In this document: positions 42,801-52,423 of the stretch, in pieces
How the letters are laid out: each line of letters starts with the position of its first letter
How positions within the stretch are numbered: the stretch's first letter is position 1
NCBI RefSeq assembly: GCF_020404845.1
Contig: NZ_JAIOJZ010000030.1
Location: 29,035-93,034 of the forward strand
Length of the DNA: 64,000 nucleotides
Direction: 5' to 3'
Source: Streptomyces hyderabadensis
Lineage (GTDB): Bacteria; Actinomycetota; Actinomycetes; Streptomycetales; Streptomycetaceae
Notes under the pieces: model-generated
What the model was told of the DNA's origin: nothing
Databases searched by the model: none
Seen by the model: only the letters and a program-made list of their open reading frames with translations
Position numbers and translations under genes: made by a program

Positions 42801-43622
42801 TCGGACATCTACAGCGACTATTTCACGGGCAACGTGGACGAGCCCGCCGTGTGGCAGCGCGCTCTGCAGCCGGAGGAGATTGTGGATCTGGCGCAGCCGA
42901 TGAACTCGCCGAACCGGGCGGCGGTGGAGCTGGTGGCGGACTGGTCGGCCGAGCACGGCAGCGGCACCACTATCCCCGACAGCACGGCCTCGGGCTACGG
43001 CACATCGCTGACCCTGACCGGCGGAGCGTCGCTGAACGACCAGGCCATCACCCTGGACGGCGGGGACGACGCAGCCACCGCACCAGGACCACTTGTAGAC
43101 GACTCCGGCTCGTTCACCGTCACCACCCTGGCAGCCCTGGACCCGGACAAGCTCGCCTCCAAGACCGACGGTTACATCGGACAGGTCCTGGGCCAGCGCA
43201 CCACGGACGGCTCGGCATGGGGCATGTGGTACAAGCGGACCGGCAGCACCAGCGAGTTCGACGAGACGACAGGAGAGTTCAAGACCGTCCCGGAGGGCTT
43301 TTGGTACTTCGGCCGGCTCAACGCCGACGGAACCCTCGACGCCGTGGCCTCGGAAGCAAGCGCAGCCATGGACGACATGGTCCGCCTGACCGGAGTCTTC
43401 AACGCCGCTGACGGCACCATCACCCTCTACGTCGGCAACATCGCCAACGGCACACCTCAGGTCTTCACCGCGCAGGCCGGAACAGGTGACTTCGCCCTCG
43501 GGAAGGGCTTCAGCAGCGGGAAATGGCAGCACTACCTGCCCGCCCGGGTGCGCGAGGCACGTCTGTGGGCCGGAGCGATGACGACGCCAGAACAGATCAG
43601 TGAGACAACCGTGGGCGACTGA
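39849..43622 (+). CDS. Secreted LamG-domain protein of the RHS locus
   Basis: 1257 residues. An Arg-rich N-region and hydrophobic stretch (LTAAVCMAVVAAVVPGPAAYA) form a Tat/Sec-like signal. A DNRLRE-like beta region follows (residues about 60-550), including FIDPPVTWGESERTLLRSDG. Two concanavalin-like LamG domains lie at about 850-1010 (YTISSWARLTEAPTHNSTVL, IRLYVNGRLQG, GNVDEPAVWQRAL) and 1030-1255. It precedes the RHS gene on the same strand, 118 bp apart with a palindrome between. Such proteins commonly sit before Streptomyces RHS toxins. Start GTG 39849 or ATG 39858. Confidence 0.88.
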   Translation: MAGMWIRLRAGRRALPGRRGRAGGPDGRRGRAAGAGLTAAVCMAVVAAVVPGPAAYAVAEDEPPAAPLSEGQKALEQAQESGRRVEVTGERTARTTVFANPDGHTFTLEESSTPVRALAADGGWQAPDPTLVRRADGTVGPKGAAVQMAFSGGGDAGPLARIEDQGRSLALDWPGQLPVPRLEGSSAVYPEVLKDVDLRVTSTPESFKYVLVVKTPEAAASDDLEKLTFGLDTQNLTVREGAAGNLAAVDGNGTTVFKAPPARMWDSAGQDADGGTAPQLVTVQAADIPGGAQEGQPSDPAESAPSGSGQEPGQGDTVARIDVEVTQDALSVIPDTNMLTSTEPSAFPVFIDPPVTWGESERTLLRSDGYESYGWGNGDDGLGKGAGKCGSWSGYYCGPGYVQKLYFEFSPDSLKGKKILDATFRVTEPWAFQCDPRWVDLVRTNNISSSTTWSSRPKELDWMGDRWVSAGRGSLCDPDSPDAPIEFNDNPEESNENLTPTVQSFAAGKFSRLTLEIRAHDESDTSAWKRFKNDAVLAVDFVGLPEKPSAVGLQGGGSSTKPVCNTSESDPAIVSYPAPNLKATAQTKAGGEKEAQLRVYFDVDVKNADASWSDATPPSTGSLSPSTGYVADNQGVSLKWSSLAEGKLYRYHAWTWSYYNNGSHLSSDASNGFCFFKVDPTRPKAPKITVGAPYSECVTNDCKAGGGPGTAGKFTFAPAEGDTNSAYLYRLSSDDGWSTVQGSTKSVTIAPPKAGLYSLYVMPKDVIGRIGAASVVDFLVDVGEEAVGEWHFSEDDGAALDSAKTMDDADDASLAGGAERDDHGRLGEITHDAHDAPQAPETDKALSLNGTTSYAATAGQVLETRASYTISSWARLTEAPTHNSTVLSQDGEHRSPFALGYEHSKGRWALRAVNKDAPVTDTWSYAQVNSANAPTIGAWTLLTGVYDAEKQEIRLYVNGRLQGTAPYTTAWAATGPLQMGRMRWSDIYSDYFTGNVDEPAVWQRALQPEEIVDLAQPMNSPNRAAVELVADWSAEHGSGTTIPDSTASGYGTSLTLTGGASLNDQAITLDGGDDAATAPGPLVDDSGSFTVTTLAALDPDKLASKTDGYIGQVLGQRTTDGSAWGMWYKRTGSTSEFDETTGEFKTVPEGFWYFGRLNADGTLDAVASEASAAMDDMVRLTGVFNAADGTITLYVGNIANGTPQVFTAQAGTGDFALGKGFSSGKWQHYLPARVREARLWAGAMTTPEQISETTVGD

Positions 43623-43633
43623 CGGTCGACCGC

Positions 43634-43663
43634 TGAGGGGCGGACACCGGTGTCCGCCCCTCA
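43634..43663. terminator. Perfect 30-bp palindrome between the LamG and RHS genes
   Basis: Arms TGAGGGGCGGACACC and GGTGTCCGCCCCTCA abut with no loop base between. It begins 11 bp after the LamG stop. As RNA it would form a long GC hairpin, a terminator or attenuator lowering RHS expression relative to LamG. As DNA it could extrude as a cruciform. Confidence 0.75.
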
Positions 43664-43740
43664 CCACATCAAGCGATGGCACACGCGGCGGCGCGCTGCG
43701 CGACGGACTTCTTTCGTAGGGACTGGGTGGGGCAAGAACC

Positions 43741-46700
43741 ATGGTCTTTGGCATAGGCACCTCAAGACGCCGGGACGGGGCAGGCCAGCATGGCAGGGGC
43801 CGGCTGCTGGCGCAGGCAGTGGCGCTGGCGCTGATCGTCCCGACCGGGCTGGCCCAGGTCGCGCTGGCAGCAGAACAGGAGGGCCTGGGCCGCCCCGATG
43901 TCCCCAAGTCCCCCGTGACGAAGGTCAAGGCCTTCGAGGCCGACGCGAACAAGGCACGGGCCAAGGTCGCCAAGGAACGCAAGGCCAACGCCCAGCAGGC
44001 CAAGAAGGCCACAGCAGAACGCAATGCCGCCTGGCCGAAGCAGGCCACGACAACGCTCACGCTGAACAGCGGCAGCAGCGCCAAGATCGCTCCGGGTGGC
44101 CTGCCCGTCACCATCACTCCGACCACCGGCACCAGCAAGCGCTCCACCGCCCCGTCCGCTCAAGCGGACGGCGAGGCACAGCTGACCGTTCTGGACCAGA
44201 AGACCGCCCGCAAGGCCGGGGTGACCGGCGTCCTGCTCACCGCAGCCGCCGAAACACCCGGCACAGCGAACGTCCGCGTGGACTACAGCAGCTTCGCCTC
44301 GGCGATCGGTGGCGGCTGGTCCCAGCGGCTGCACCTGGTCCAGTTGCCATCCTGTGTGCTGACGACTCCGGACAAGGCAGAGTGCCGCAAGCAGACGCCC
44401 GTTCCTTCTGACAACGATCTCAACGGTCAGGCGGTGTCTGCGAAGGTCACCCTCAGCCGGGCGTCCGCCGGGCCGTCCCCTCAGTTGCTGGCCGAGGCGG
44501 GCAGTGCCGCCCCGAACGCGACGGTGCTGGCGGTGACGGCTGCCCCGGCCGGGTCGGGTCAGTCACCCAAGGGTGCGGGCGACTATTCGGCGACGAAGCT
44601 GTCGGAGTCCTCGTCCTGGCAGGCAGGCGGCAGCTCCGGCTCCTTCACCTGGTCCTACGGCTTCACCATGCCCCCGGCTGCGGCGGGCCCGGTGCCGCCC
44701 CTGTCGCTGTCGTACGACTCGGGCAGTGTCGACGGGCGCACCGCCACGACGAACAACCAGACCACATCGGTGGGCGAGGGCTTCACCCTCACCGAGTCCT
44801 ACATCACCCGCACCTACGGCTCCTGCGACGACGACGGTCACGACGACGTCTTCGACCAGTGCTGGAAGTACGACAACGCGAGCCTGGTCCTGAACGGCAA
44901 GTCGACCCGCCTGGTCAAGGACAACACCAGCGGCGCCTGGCACCTGGAGGACGACGACGCCTCTACGGTGACCCGTTCCACCGGCGCCGACAACGGCGAC
45001 GACAACGGTGAGTACTGGACCGTCACCACCGGCGACGGCACCAAGTACGTCTTCGGCAAGAACAAGCTCGACGGCGCCGGCACCCAGCGCACCAACTCCA
45101 CCTGGACCGTCCCCGTCTTCGGCGACGACTCTGGCGAACCCGGCTACGGCGGCGGCGACGCCTTCGCCGACCGGGCGCTGACCCAGGCCTGGCGCTGGAA
45201 CCTCGATTACGTCGAGGACACCCGCGGCAACGCGTCCACGTACTGGTACACCAAGGAGTCGAACTACTACAAGAAGAACAAGGCGACCAAGGCCAGCGAG
45301 CCCTACGACCGCGGCGGCCACCTCGACCGTATCGAGTACGGCCTGCACAAGGACGCCCTGTTCACCGACAAGGCCGACGCCAAGGTCACCCTCACCTACA
45401 AGGAACGCTGCACCGCCTCCGACTGCGGCAGCCTGACCAAGGACACCGCCGAGAACTGGCCGGACGTGCCGTTCGACGCGATCTGTTCCAAGGACGACGA
45501 CGAATGCAACGCGGCCGGTCCGTCCTTCTTCACCCGCAAGCGCCTGACCAGCATCGACACCTCCTCCTACAACGCCACCAGCAGCGCTTACGACCCGGTG
45601 GACTCCTGGGCCCTGACCGAGAAGTACCTGGACGGCGGTGACATCGGCGACAGCTCCGACCAGGTCCTCACCCTCACCGACCTGAAGCGGACCGCGAAGG
45701 CCGGCGACACGGCCATCACGGTCGACCCCGTCACGTTCACCTATCAGACGCGGCCGAACCGCGTCGACGGCACCGACGACATCCTCCCCCTGACCCGGCC
45801 ACGGATCTCCACCATCACCTCCGAGACCGGCGCCGTCACCGCGGTGACCCTGTCGTCACCGGAGTGCACGCGCAGCGAGGCCCTGGACGCGGCACCGGAC
45901 ACCAACACCCGCTCCTGCTACCCGCAGTACTGGCACATCAACGGGAACGAGAACGCGGCGATCGACTGGTTCCACAAGTACCGCGTCACCGCCGTCGGCA
46001 TCCACGACGCCGCCGTCACCAACCCCGCCGTCGAGTACGCCTACTCCTACAGCGGCGCCGCCTGGCACTACAACGACGACCCGTTCACACCGAAGGACGA
46101 AAGGACCTGGTCCGACTGGCGCGGCTACCGCCAGGTCACCGCCTACACCGGCGCCGCCGGCGGCACCCGCTCCAAGACCGTCTCCCTCTACCTGCAGGGC
46201 ATGCACGGCGACAAGAAAAGGGACGGCACCACCAAATCCGTCACCATCAACCCCCTGCTCGACACCGACGTCGACTTCTCCGGCACCTCGGACGTGGACC
46301 GCTGGAAGGGCCTGCTGCGCCAGCAAGTCACCTACAACGGCAGCCAGCCCATCAGCAGCGTCTTCAAGAGCTACACCTACAAGAACACCGCCACCCAGAC
46401 CGTCCCCGACGCCGCCGACCACACCGCCCTGTGGATCCGCAACACCACGACCAACACCGGCACCTACCTCACCGGCTCCCAGACCTGGCGCAGCCATGTG
46501 ACCACCAAGCGGTACGACGACCTCGGCATGGTCAACGCCGTCGACGACTACGGCCAGAACGCCGTGGGCGGCGACGAAACCTGCACCCGCACCTGGTACG
46601 CCCGCAACCCCGACGCCGGCATCACCAGCCTGGTCTCGCGCACCCGCACCGTCGCCAAGCAGTGCTCAGTCACCGACGCCAGCCTGAACCTGCCCGCCAC

Positions 46701-49700
46701 CAGCACCACATCCGGCGACGTCCTCGCCGATACCGCGACGGTCTACGACAAGACTGACGCCACCACCTGGCTGGCTACCCAGAAGCCCACCAAGGGGCAG
46801 GTCACCTGGACCGGCCGCGCCACCGGCTACACCACCACGGCCGACAGTGACGGGCAGCGCCTGCCGTCCGGCTGGCAGACCGTCGCCACCACCACCTACG
46901 ACACCCTCGGCCGGCCACTCGCCGTCACCGACACCGCCGGCCGCACCACCTCCACCGCCTATACACCCGCCGACGCCGGCCCCCTGACCAAAACGGTCTC
47001 GACCGACCCCAAGGGCTACCGCTCCTACAGCTTCCTCGACCCCCGCCGCGGCCTGGCCCGGCAGAGCGTCGACATCAACAGCAAGATCACCGAGCAGAAG
47101 TACGACGCGCTCGGCCGGGTCACCGAGGTGCGGCTGCCCAACCGCAGCAGCAGCCAGAAACCGAACGTCACCTTCGACTATCACCTCGACAACACCAATC
47201 CATCCTGGGTGTCCACCTCCACCCTGACCAACGGCGACACCTACGTCACCAGCTATGCGGTGTACGACTCCCTGCTGCGGCCGCTGCAGACCCAGTCCCC
47301 GACTCCTGACGGCGGACGGCTGCTGACGGACACGCACTACGACACACGCGGCCTGGCCTACAGGGCGTTCGCCGACATCTTCGACAACAAGAGCACCCCC
47401 AACGGCACCTACACCCGCGCTGAATACGGCGGTGCCCCCAAGCAGACCGAGACCGTCTTCGACGGCGCTGCCCGCCCCACCACCAGCACCTTCTACGTGG
47501 GCGGCGTCAAGAAGTGGGCCACCACCACCAGCTACACCGGCGACTCCACCGCCACCACCGCCCTCGACGGCGGCTCCGCCCAGCGCACCATCACCGACAT
47601 CCGCGGCAAGACCATCGAAACCCGCACCTACGCCGGTGAAAGCCCCGCCGACGCCGACTTCGGCACCGGCCCCGGCGCCACCTACACCACAACGAAGTTC
47701 ACCTACGGTCTCGACGGCCGCCAGAAGACAATCACCGGCCCCGACGGCGCCACCTGGTCCTACGGCTACGACCTGTTCGGCCGCCAGACCAGCACCGACG
47801 ACCCCGACAAGGGCAAGGCAACCAGCCAGTACAACGCCCTCGACCAGGTCATCAAGACCACCGACTCGCGCGGCAAGTCGATCCTGAGCGCGTATGACGA
47901 ACTCGGCCGTCCCACCGGCACCTGGGCCGGCTCGAAGACCGACGCGAACCAGCTCACCGGCTACACCTACGACACCCTCCTCAAGGGCCTGCCGACCTCG
48001 TCCACCCGCTACATAGGCGGCAAGAGCGGAGCCGCCTACACCCAGGCCGTCACCGCCTACGACACCATGGGCCGCGCCACCAACACCGAACTGCGACTGC
48101 CCGCCAGTGACCCATTCGTGAAAGCCGGTCAGTCGGCCACGGTCGCTTCGGAAACGCACTACAACATCGACGGCACTCTGAAGCAGACCACGGACCCGGC
48201 CCTGGGCGGCCTGCCCTCCGAGATCGTCGGCTACAAGCACGACGACCTCGGCAACCTCACCGCCATCGGCACCTACCTGCCCGAGATCGACTACTCAGCC
48301 CTGGCCCTGCCGCTGCTGCTCACGCGGGGCACCGACGAAGACCGGGTCTACGTCGCCAACCGCTTCGAAGAAGGCACCGACCGCCTCACCCAAACCTTCA
48401 CCCAGGACCACACCCACGACTACCACCTACAAGAGCTGAACTACAGCTACGACCAGACCGGCAACGTCACATCCATCAGCGACCCCACCACCCTCGGCGG
48501 CACCAGCAGCCCCGAAACCCAGTGCTTCACCTACGACGCCCACCAGCGCCTGACCGAAGCCTGGACCCCCACCACCCAGAACTGCACCGACACCCGCAAC
48601 GCCAGCGCGCTCTCGGGCCCGGCTCCGTACTGGACCAGCTACACCTACAACACCGCAGGCCAACGCGCGACCGAAACCGAGCACACCAGCACCGCCACTG
48701 CCAAGACCACCTACTGCTACACCAACACTGAACAGCCCCACACCCTGACCGGCACCACCAGCAAAGCCGACTGCACCACCCCCGAACGCACCTACACCTA
48801 CGACACCACTGGCAACACCACCGAGCGTCCCGGTACCGGCGGCGACTCGACGCAGAATCTTGCCTGGTCGGACGAGGGCAAGCTCACCCGCCTCACCGAA
48901 GGCGACCAGTCGACCGACTACCTCTACGGCGCCGACGGCACCCTCCTCATCCGCACCACCGAAAACGGCGAACGCGTCCTCTACGCCGGCACCACCGAAC
49001 TCCACCTCCGCGCCGACGGCACCACCTGGGCCCAGCGCTACTACACCGCCGACGGCCTCACCGCCGGCATGCGCACCAACCAGACCGGCACAACCAAAGT
49101 CACCTTCCTCATCAGCGACCACCATGGCACCTCCAGCCTCGCCGTTGACAGGCTCGACCAGAAATTCACCAAGCGCTACACCACCCCCTTCGGCGAAGAC
49201 CGCGGCAAGCCCCTTTACGGACCCTGGCCCGACGACAAGGGCTTCCTCGGCAAGACACGCGACACCACCACCGGCCTCACCCACATCGACGCCCGCGAAT
49301 ACGACCCCACCATCGGCCAATTCATCAGCGTCGACCCTGTACTCGAAGTCGATAGACCTCAAACGCTCAATGGCTACAGCTACGGAGCGAACAGTCCCGT
49401 CACTCAGACGGATCCCACCGGGACCAGGCTTGGCGACTGCGTTGGCGGTTGGAACGAATGCGGGCCCAACGGGACCGGCGGCATCAAAGACCAGCACCAA
49501 GTCCCCGACGACAGCGGAACCGCTGCTGCTGGCGACGACGGATGGACCGGAAGTCACTCACCGTCTTCGAACGACGCTGACCAGCTCATCGGCTGGTTCT
49601 CCGAGTACAGCCCGAATGGACGTGCACCGGACGGTGATTACTGGTCAACCCCGATCATCCAAGACAATGGGCCGGGCCAGGCATGCTTCGGGCGCGAGGG

Positions 49701-50694
49701 ATGCCGCCAGGCATGGCTGTATCTGATACGCGGGGGCGACGACCTCGGTAAGGCCAAGCACATCGCCGCGACTTACTGCCTCGACAACGCCGCGGCATGC
49801 GTCGACGACGCCGAGGCATACGACCGTGGCAAGGTCGTCGAAAGTCTCGTCTACTTGGCGATCGGAGGAGGTAAGGGGAACCGAGTTGCTAAATCACTCG
49901 GCTGTAAATGTTTCCTCGCCGGAACCGACGTTCTCATGGCAGACGGCGGGACGAAGGACATCGAAGACGTTCGGCCCGGCGACGAGGTGATGGCGAAGGA
50001 TCCGGAAACAGGCGAAGAGGGTCCAAGGAAGGTTACGCGCCTCATTCGGACTGAAGACGACAAATACTTCAACGTCTTGTCCATAGCCACCGAAGACGGT
50101 ATCGAGAAACTTACAGCCACCCACGAGCACCCGTTCTGGTCTCCATCGGAAGACGCTTGGGTAGAAGCTGGCAACCTCGCACCCGGCACGACCCTCCTCA
50201 CCGACGACGGTGACACGGTCCTTGTTACTGGCAATCATGCCTACATCAGCCACGCCGCTACGTACAACCTCACTGTCGACGACATCCACACGTACTATGT
50301 GTTGGCAGGACAGACTCCAGTACTGGTACACAACGCTGGCGAGTGTCCTACTACCGGGATTCCTCATGGTGCGTTGGGAGAAATGGCCACGCTGGATCGG
50401 CTTCAGAGTTCGGGCTACACGAACATCACCAGAGAGGTGAGATTCAAGACAAGTCAGGATGACGTTTTCCGTGCAGACTTCGTTGCCCAAGACCCGTCGG
50501 GTCGCTGGGTTGCGGTGGAAGTCAAGACTGGCCGTGGTGCATCCCTGACAGAAAACCAAAAGATCGGATATGCAGAGCTCGGTCGCGGCGGGGCAGTCCT
50601 GAACACAAGTAGGGTCCCTGGATTGAAAAAGGGGAGCAGGGTCACTATGAAGGTAGAGGTGGATCTGTGGAAATGTCCCGACTGTGCGCCGTGA
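43741..50694 (+). CDS. RHS polymorphic toxin with Hint domain and nuclease tip
   Basis: 2317 residues. The signal peptide is at the N-terminus (LLAQAVALALIVPTGLAQVA then LAAEQ). A SpvB/RHS-type beta-shell follows, with many YD repeats between about 950 and 1800 (YDTLGRPLAVTDTAGRTT, YDALGRVTEVRLPN) and the RHS core close: DAREYDPTIGQFISVDPV then NGYSYGANSPVTQTDPTG near 1855-1900. A Hint/intein-like self-cleavage domain spans about 2055-2197 (CKCFLAGTDVLMADGGTKDI, TATHEHPFW, TPVLVHNAG). The tip (2198-2317) has FRADFVAQD and VAVEVKTGRGASLTENQK, a D...ExK nuclease pattern. Base composition drops toward the tip, as for swapped toxin ends. Confidence 0.92.
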   Translation: MVFGIGTSRRRDGAGQHGRGRLLAQAVALALIVPTGLAQVALAAEQEGLGRPDVPKSPVTKVKAFEADANKARAKVAKERKANAQQAKKATAERNAAWPKQATTTLTLNSGSSAKIAPGGLPVTITPTTGTSKRSTAPSAQADGEAQLTVLDQKTARKAGVTGVLLTAAAETPGTANVRVDYSSFASAIGGGWSQRLHLVQLPSCVLTTPDKAECRKQTPVPSDNDLNGQAVSAKVTLSRASAGPSPQLLAEAGSAAPNATVLAVTAAPAGSGQSPKGAGDYSATKLSESSSWQAGGSSGSFTWSYGFTMPPAAAGPVPPLSLSYDSGSVDGRTATTNNQTTSVGEGFTLTESYITRTYGSCDDDGHDDVFDQCWKYDNASLVLNGKSTRLVKDNTSGAWHLEDDDASTVTRSTGADNGDDNGEYWTVTTGDGTKYVFGKNKLDGAGTQRTNSTWTVPVFGDDSGEPGYGGGDAFADRALTQAWRWNLDYVEDTRGNASTYWYTKESNYYKKNKATKASEPYDRGGHLDRIEYGLHKDALFTDKADAKVTLTYKERCTASDCGSLTKDTAENWPDVPFDAICSKDDDECNAAGPSFFTRKRLTSIDTSSYNATSSAYDPVDSWALTEKYLDGGDIGDSSDQVLTLTDLKRTAKAGDTAITVDPVTFTYQTRPNRVDGTDDILPLTRPRISTITSETGAVTAVTLSSPECTRSEALDAAPDTNTRSCYPQYWHINGNENAAIDWFHKYRVTAVGIHDAAVTNPAVEYAYSYSGAAWHYNDDPFTPKDERTWSDWRGYRQVTAYTGAAGGTRSKTVSLYLQGMHGDKKRDGTTKSVTINPLLDTDVDFSGTSDVDRWKGLLRQQVTYNGSQPISSVFKSYTYKNTATQTVPDAADHTALWIRNTTTNTGTYLTGSQTWRSHVTTKRYDDLGMVNAVDDYGQNAVGGDETCTRTWYARNPDAGITSLVSRTRTVAKQCSVTDASLNLPATSTTSGDVLADTATVYDKTDATTWLATQKPTKGQVTWTGRATGYTTTADSDGQRLPSGWQTVATTTYDTLGRPLAVTDTAGRTTSTAYTPADAGPLTKTVSTDPKGYRSYSFLDPRRGLARQSVDINSKITEQKYDALGRVTEVRLPNRSSSQKPNVTFDYHLDNTNPSWVSTSTLTNGDTYVTSYAVYDSLLRPLQTQSPTPDGGRLLTDTHYDTRGLAYRAFADIFDNKSTPNGTYTRAEYGGAPKQTETVFDGAARPTTSTFYVGGVKKWATTTSYTGDSTATTALDGGSAQRTITDIRGKTIETRTYAGESPADADFGTGPGATYTTTKFTYGLDGRQKTITGPDGATWSYGYDLFGRQTSTDDPDKGKATSQYNALDQVIKTTDSRGKSILSAYDELGRPTGTWAGSKTDANQLTGYTYDTLLKGLPTSSTRYIGGKSGAAYTQAVTAYDTMGRATNTELRLPASDPFVKAGQSATVASETHYNIDGTLKQTTDPALGGLPSEIVGYKHDDLGNLTAIGTYLPEIDYSALALPLLLTRGTDEDRVYVANRFEEGTDRLTQTFTQDHTHDYHLQELNYSYDQTGNVTSISDPTTLGGTSSPETQCFTYDAHQRLTEAWTPTTQNCTDTRNASALSGPAPYWTSYTYNTAGQRATETEHTSTATAKTTYCYTNTEQPHTLTGTTSKADCTTPERTYTYDTTGNTTERPGTGGDSTQNLAWSDEGKLTRLTEGDQSTDYLYGADGTLLIRTTENGERVLYAGTTELHLRADGTTWAQRYYTADGLTAGMRTNQTGTTKVTFLISDHHGTSSLAVDRLDQKFTKRYTTPFGEDRGKPLYGPWPDDKGFLGKTRDTTTGLTHIDAREYDPTIGQFISVDPVLEVDRPQTLNGYSYGANSPVTQTDPTGTRLGDCVGGWNECGPNGTGGIKDQHQVPDDSGTAAAGDDGWTGSHSPSSNDADQLIGWFSEYSPNGRAPDGDYWSTPIIQDNGPGQACFGREGCRQAWLYLIRGGDDLGKAKHIAATYCLDNAAACVDDAEAYDRGKVVESLVYLAIGGGKGNRVAKSLGCKCFLAGTDVLMADGGTKDIEDVRPGDEVMAKDPETGEEGPRKVTRLIRTEDDKYFNVLSIATEDGIEKLTATHEHPFWSPSEDAWVEAGNLAPGTTLLTDDGDTVLVTGNHAYISHAATYNLTVDDIHTYYVLAGQTPVLVHNAGECPTTGIPHGALGEMATLDRLQSSGYTNITREVRFKTSQDDVFRADFVAQDPSGRWVAVEVKTGRGASLTENQKIGYAELGRGGAVLNTSRVPGLKKGSRVTMKVEVDLWKCPDCAP

Positions 50695-50730
50695 AAATTC
50701 GAAGTTTCGATGAACTTATTGGAGATTCCG

Positions 50731-51339
50731 ATGGGCTCTAAGGCTGCTGTACTCGTGCTTACGCGTGAACGCCCGGAACGCATATTCGAAGACACTTCCG
50801 GGATGGATCAGTCCAGGTCGATCAATCTTGCAGAGAAATTTCTTGGCGGAATTCCTCGTCAGTCAGGAGTGGTTCCATTGGACCTGGCTGTCTGGCCGGA
50901 GGAGGGGGCGGCATGCGTGGCGAGTTTTCCACACTTCGACGTTGTCTGCTCGCGCAAGATCGCCCAAGATCGACCTAGTGAAATCATTGTTGATATCGCC
51001 CGCCTGGCGGGTCTGAGGAGTGCTTATGCGGTCTGCATGGAGAGCTCCAGGGACTGGACTTCAATCCTCGCTTGGTCCCCCAAGGGTGTAACCCGGGCGG
51101 TGAGTTTGAGTCCGGAGGGAGGAGTGGTTGAAGATGTGGGGAAAAGACTCCCTTTCGAGATCCCCTTCTGGGCAGGCAAGTACCCTGTTCGGGAGAGGGG
51201 CTATCAATTGCCATTCCATCCAATTGATCTAGGAAATGAAGCTCTCCGAGTCTTTTTCGGCTTCATCCTTGAAGGGGCAGAAGATGACCTATGCGTAGAT
51301 CCGGAAGAGATCGAGATTCCGATCTTTCACTGCCCTTGA
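50731..51339 (+). CDS. Candidate immunity protein for the RHS nuclease
   Basis: 202 residues from ATG at 50731 with TTGGAG upstream; ATG at 50710 has no ribosome-binding site. It starts GSKAAVLVLTRERPERIF and contains VPLDLAVWPEEGAACVASFP and FHPIDLGNEALRVFFGFILE, ending in an acidic tail. The MGxKxAxLxxxxG-like opening resembles the DUF6928 group. It follows the toxin by 36 bp on the same strand and is visibly lower in GC than the RHS body, as for genes acquired with the tip. The immunity role is inferred from position. Confidence 0.7.
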   Translation: MGSKAAVLVLTRERPERIFEDTSGMDQSRSINLAEKFLGGIPRQSGVVPLDLAVWPEEGAACVASFPHFDVVCSRKIAQDRPSEIIVDIARLAGLRSAYAVCMESSRDWTSILAWSPKGVTRAVSLSPEGGVVEDVGKRLPFEIPFWAGKYPVRERGYQLPFHPIDLGNEALRVFFGFILEGAEDDLCVDPEEIEIPIFHCP

Positions 51340-51350
51340 CAGTAGCTTGC

Positions 51351-51581
51351 CTAAACTGACGGCCTGCAGCCACCGCGTGCGCAATTGTCAAGATGTGTGG
51401 ATCGAGGACATGCGGAGCGGCGGCCGCTCCACTGCGACACCGCTTGCCCGCTGCCTCCGGAACTCATATCGAAGAACACGGGCGTCGGCACGGAGCCGTC
51501 GGCGAGCAGCACACCGACCGCGCCCTCATGGGAGGTCCCGAACTCCTCCGTCGTCCACGTCTCCCGCTCACCCTCACCCAT
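51351..51581 (-). CDS. Small gene with decayed 3' end
   Basis: From ATG at 51581, preceded by a strong GGAGGGGCGGC, the frame reads GEGERETWTTEEFGTSHEGA then VGVLLADGSVPTPVFFDMSS. It then passes into sequence without coding bias to 51351. The first 42 residues look genuine; the rest seems to be read-through of a truncated gene. Family not recognised. Confidence 0.45.
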   Translation of the reverse strand: MGEGERETWTTEEFGTSHEGAVGVLLADGSVPTPVFFDMSSGGSGQAVSQWSGRRSACPRSTHLDNCARGGCRPSV

Positions 51582-51765
51582 GCCGCCCCTCCAGCGTGTC
51601 CTCGTACTCCGGCACGCCCCGTGACGGGGCGCGCTGGCCACGACGATGCCGCAGTGACGGCGAGCCGCACGACCGGAATCACGAAAGAGGGACCGCTCAT
51701 CTTGGGGCGCTCGTGAAACCGGCCCGAGGCGCCGCCTGGTCTGGTTGGCCAGGGGAGGGCGAGCT

Positions 51766-52423
51766 CTACGCGGGTGGGTGCGCGGTGGCGGCCTGCCACA
51801 GGGGGCGGAAGTAGTCGGGAGAGCCACCGAGGATGCCCAGCAGCAGGACGAGGGTGGGCCAGTCGCAGGGCTCGTCGCGTTCCAGCATGGCGGTGACCTG
51901 GTGGGCATGGAGTCGCCAGCGTGAGTGGACGCAGATCTGCTGCGGGGTCGGCTGGCCGGCCCGCACGTGGAGGGTCCGCAGGGCAGTGGCCAGTTTGCGG
52001 ACGGCCTGCGCGTGGTCGCTCACGCCGGCCGAGGATGCGGCTGAGGTAGGACGGGGAGCACTGGGCACGGCGGGCGATCTCCTGCAGGGGGATCTCGGAG
52101 GCACGGGCCAGCATGGACAGCAGGGGCGCGAGGGTGTTGTACGCGGGCCCGGTGGCCTCGGCTTCGGCGGGTAGCGTGCCGTCGCTCGGGCTGCTCGTGC
52201 TGTAGTGCCGGGAGGGCCCGCTCGACAACGCGCTCAGGGACAAGGGGAGGGCACGCAGGCGGGACACCTGGCGCAGACGACGCAGCACGTAGTCATCGGT
52301 GTACCGGTGCCGGGCCGTGTCTTCACTGATCGTCACTGCCTGCCCGATACGCGACCAGGTCACCTGCCGCAGCCGGGCACGCCCACCAGACCCGGCGGTC
52401 AGACAGTCCAGCCGCACCCGCAT
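51766..52423 (-). pseudogene. Helix-turn-helix regulator split by a frameshift
   Basis: The upstream frame from 52423 contains RQVTWSRIGQAVTISEDTAR and LQEIARRAQCSPSYLSRILG, an XRE-like helix-turn-helix. Near 52020 the coding frame changes, and the downstream part reads VRKLATALRTLHVRAGQPTP, QICVHSRWRLHAHQVTAMLE and LLLGILGGSPDYFRPLW to 51766. Joined, they match Streptomyces HTH regulators containing two HTH units. It may alternatively be two overlapping genes, but the second lacks a clear start. Confidence 0.5.

Noticed and set aside
41769..44147. Minus-strand open frame of about 790 codons
   Set aside because: It overlaps the LamG and RHS genes antisense, with no ribosome-binding site or known domain.
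46666..49557. Two long minus-strand Gly/Val-rich frames
   Set aside because: They are antisense to the RHS repeats; their repeated composition only mirrors the RHS codons.
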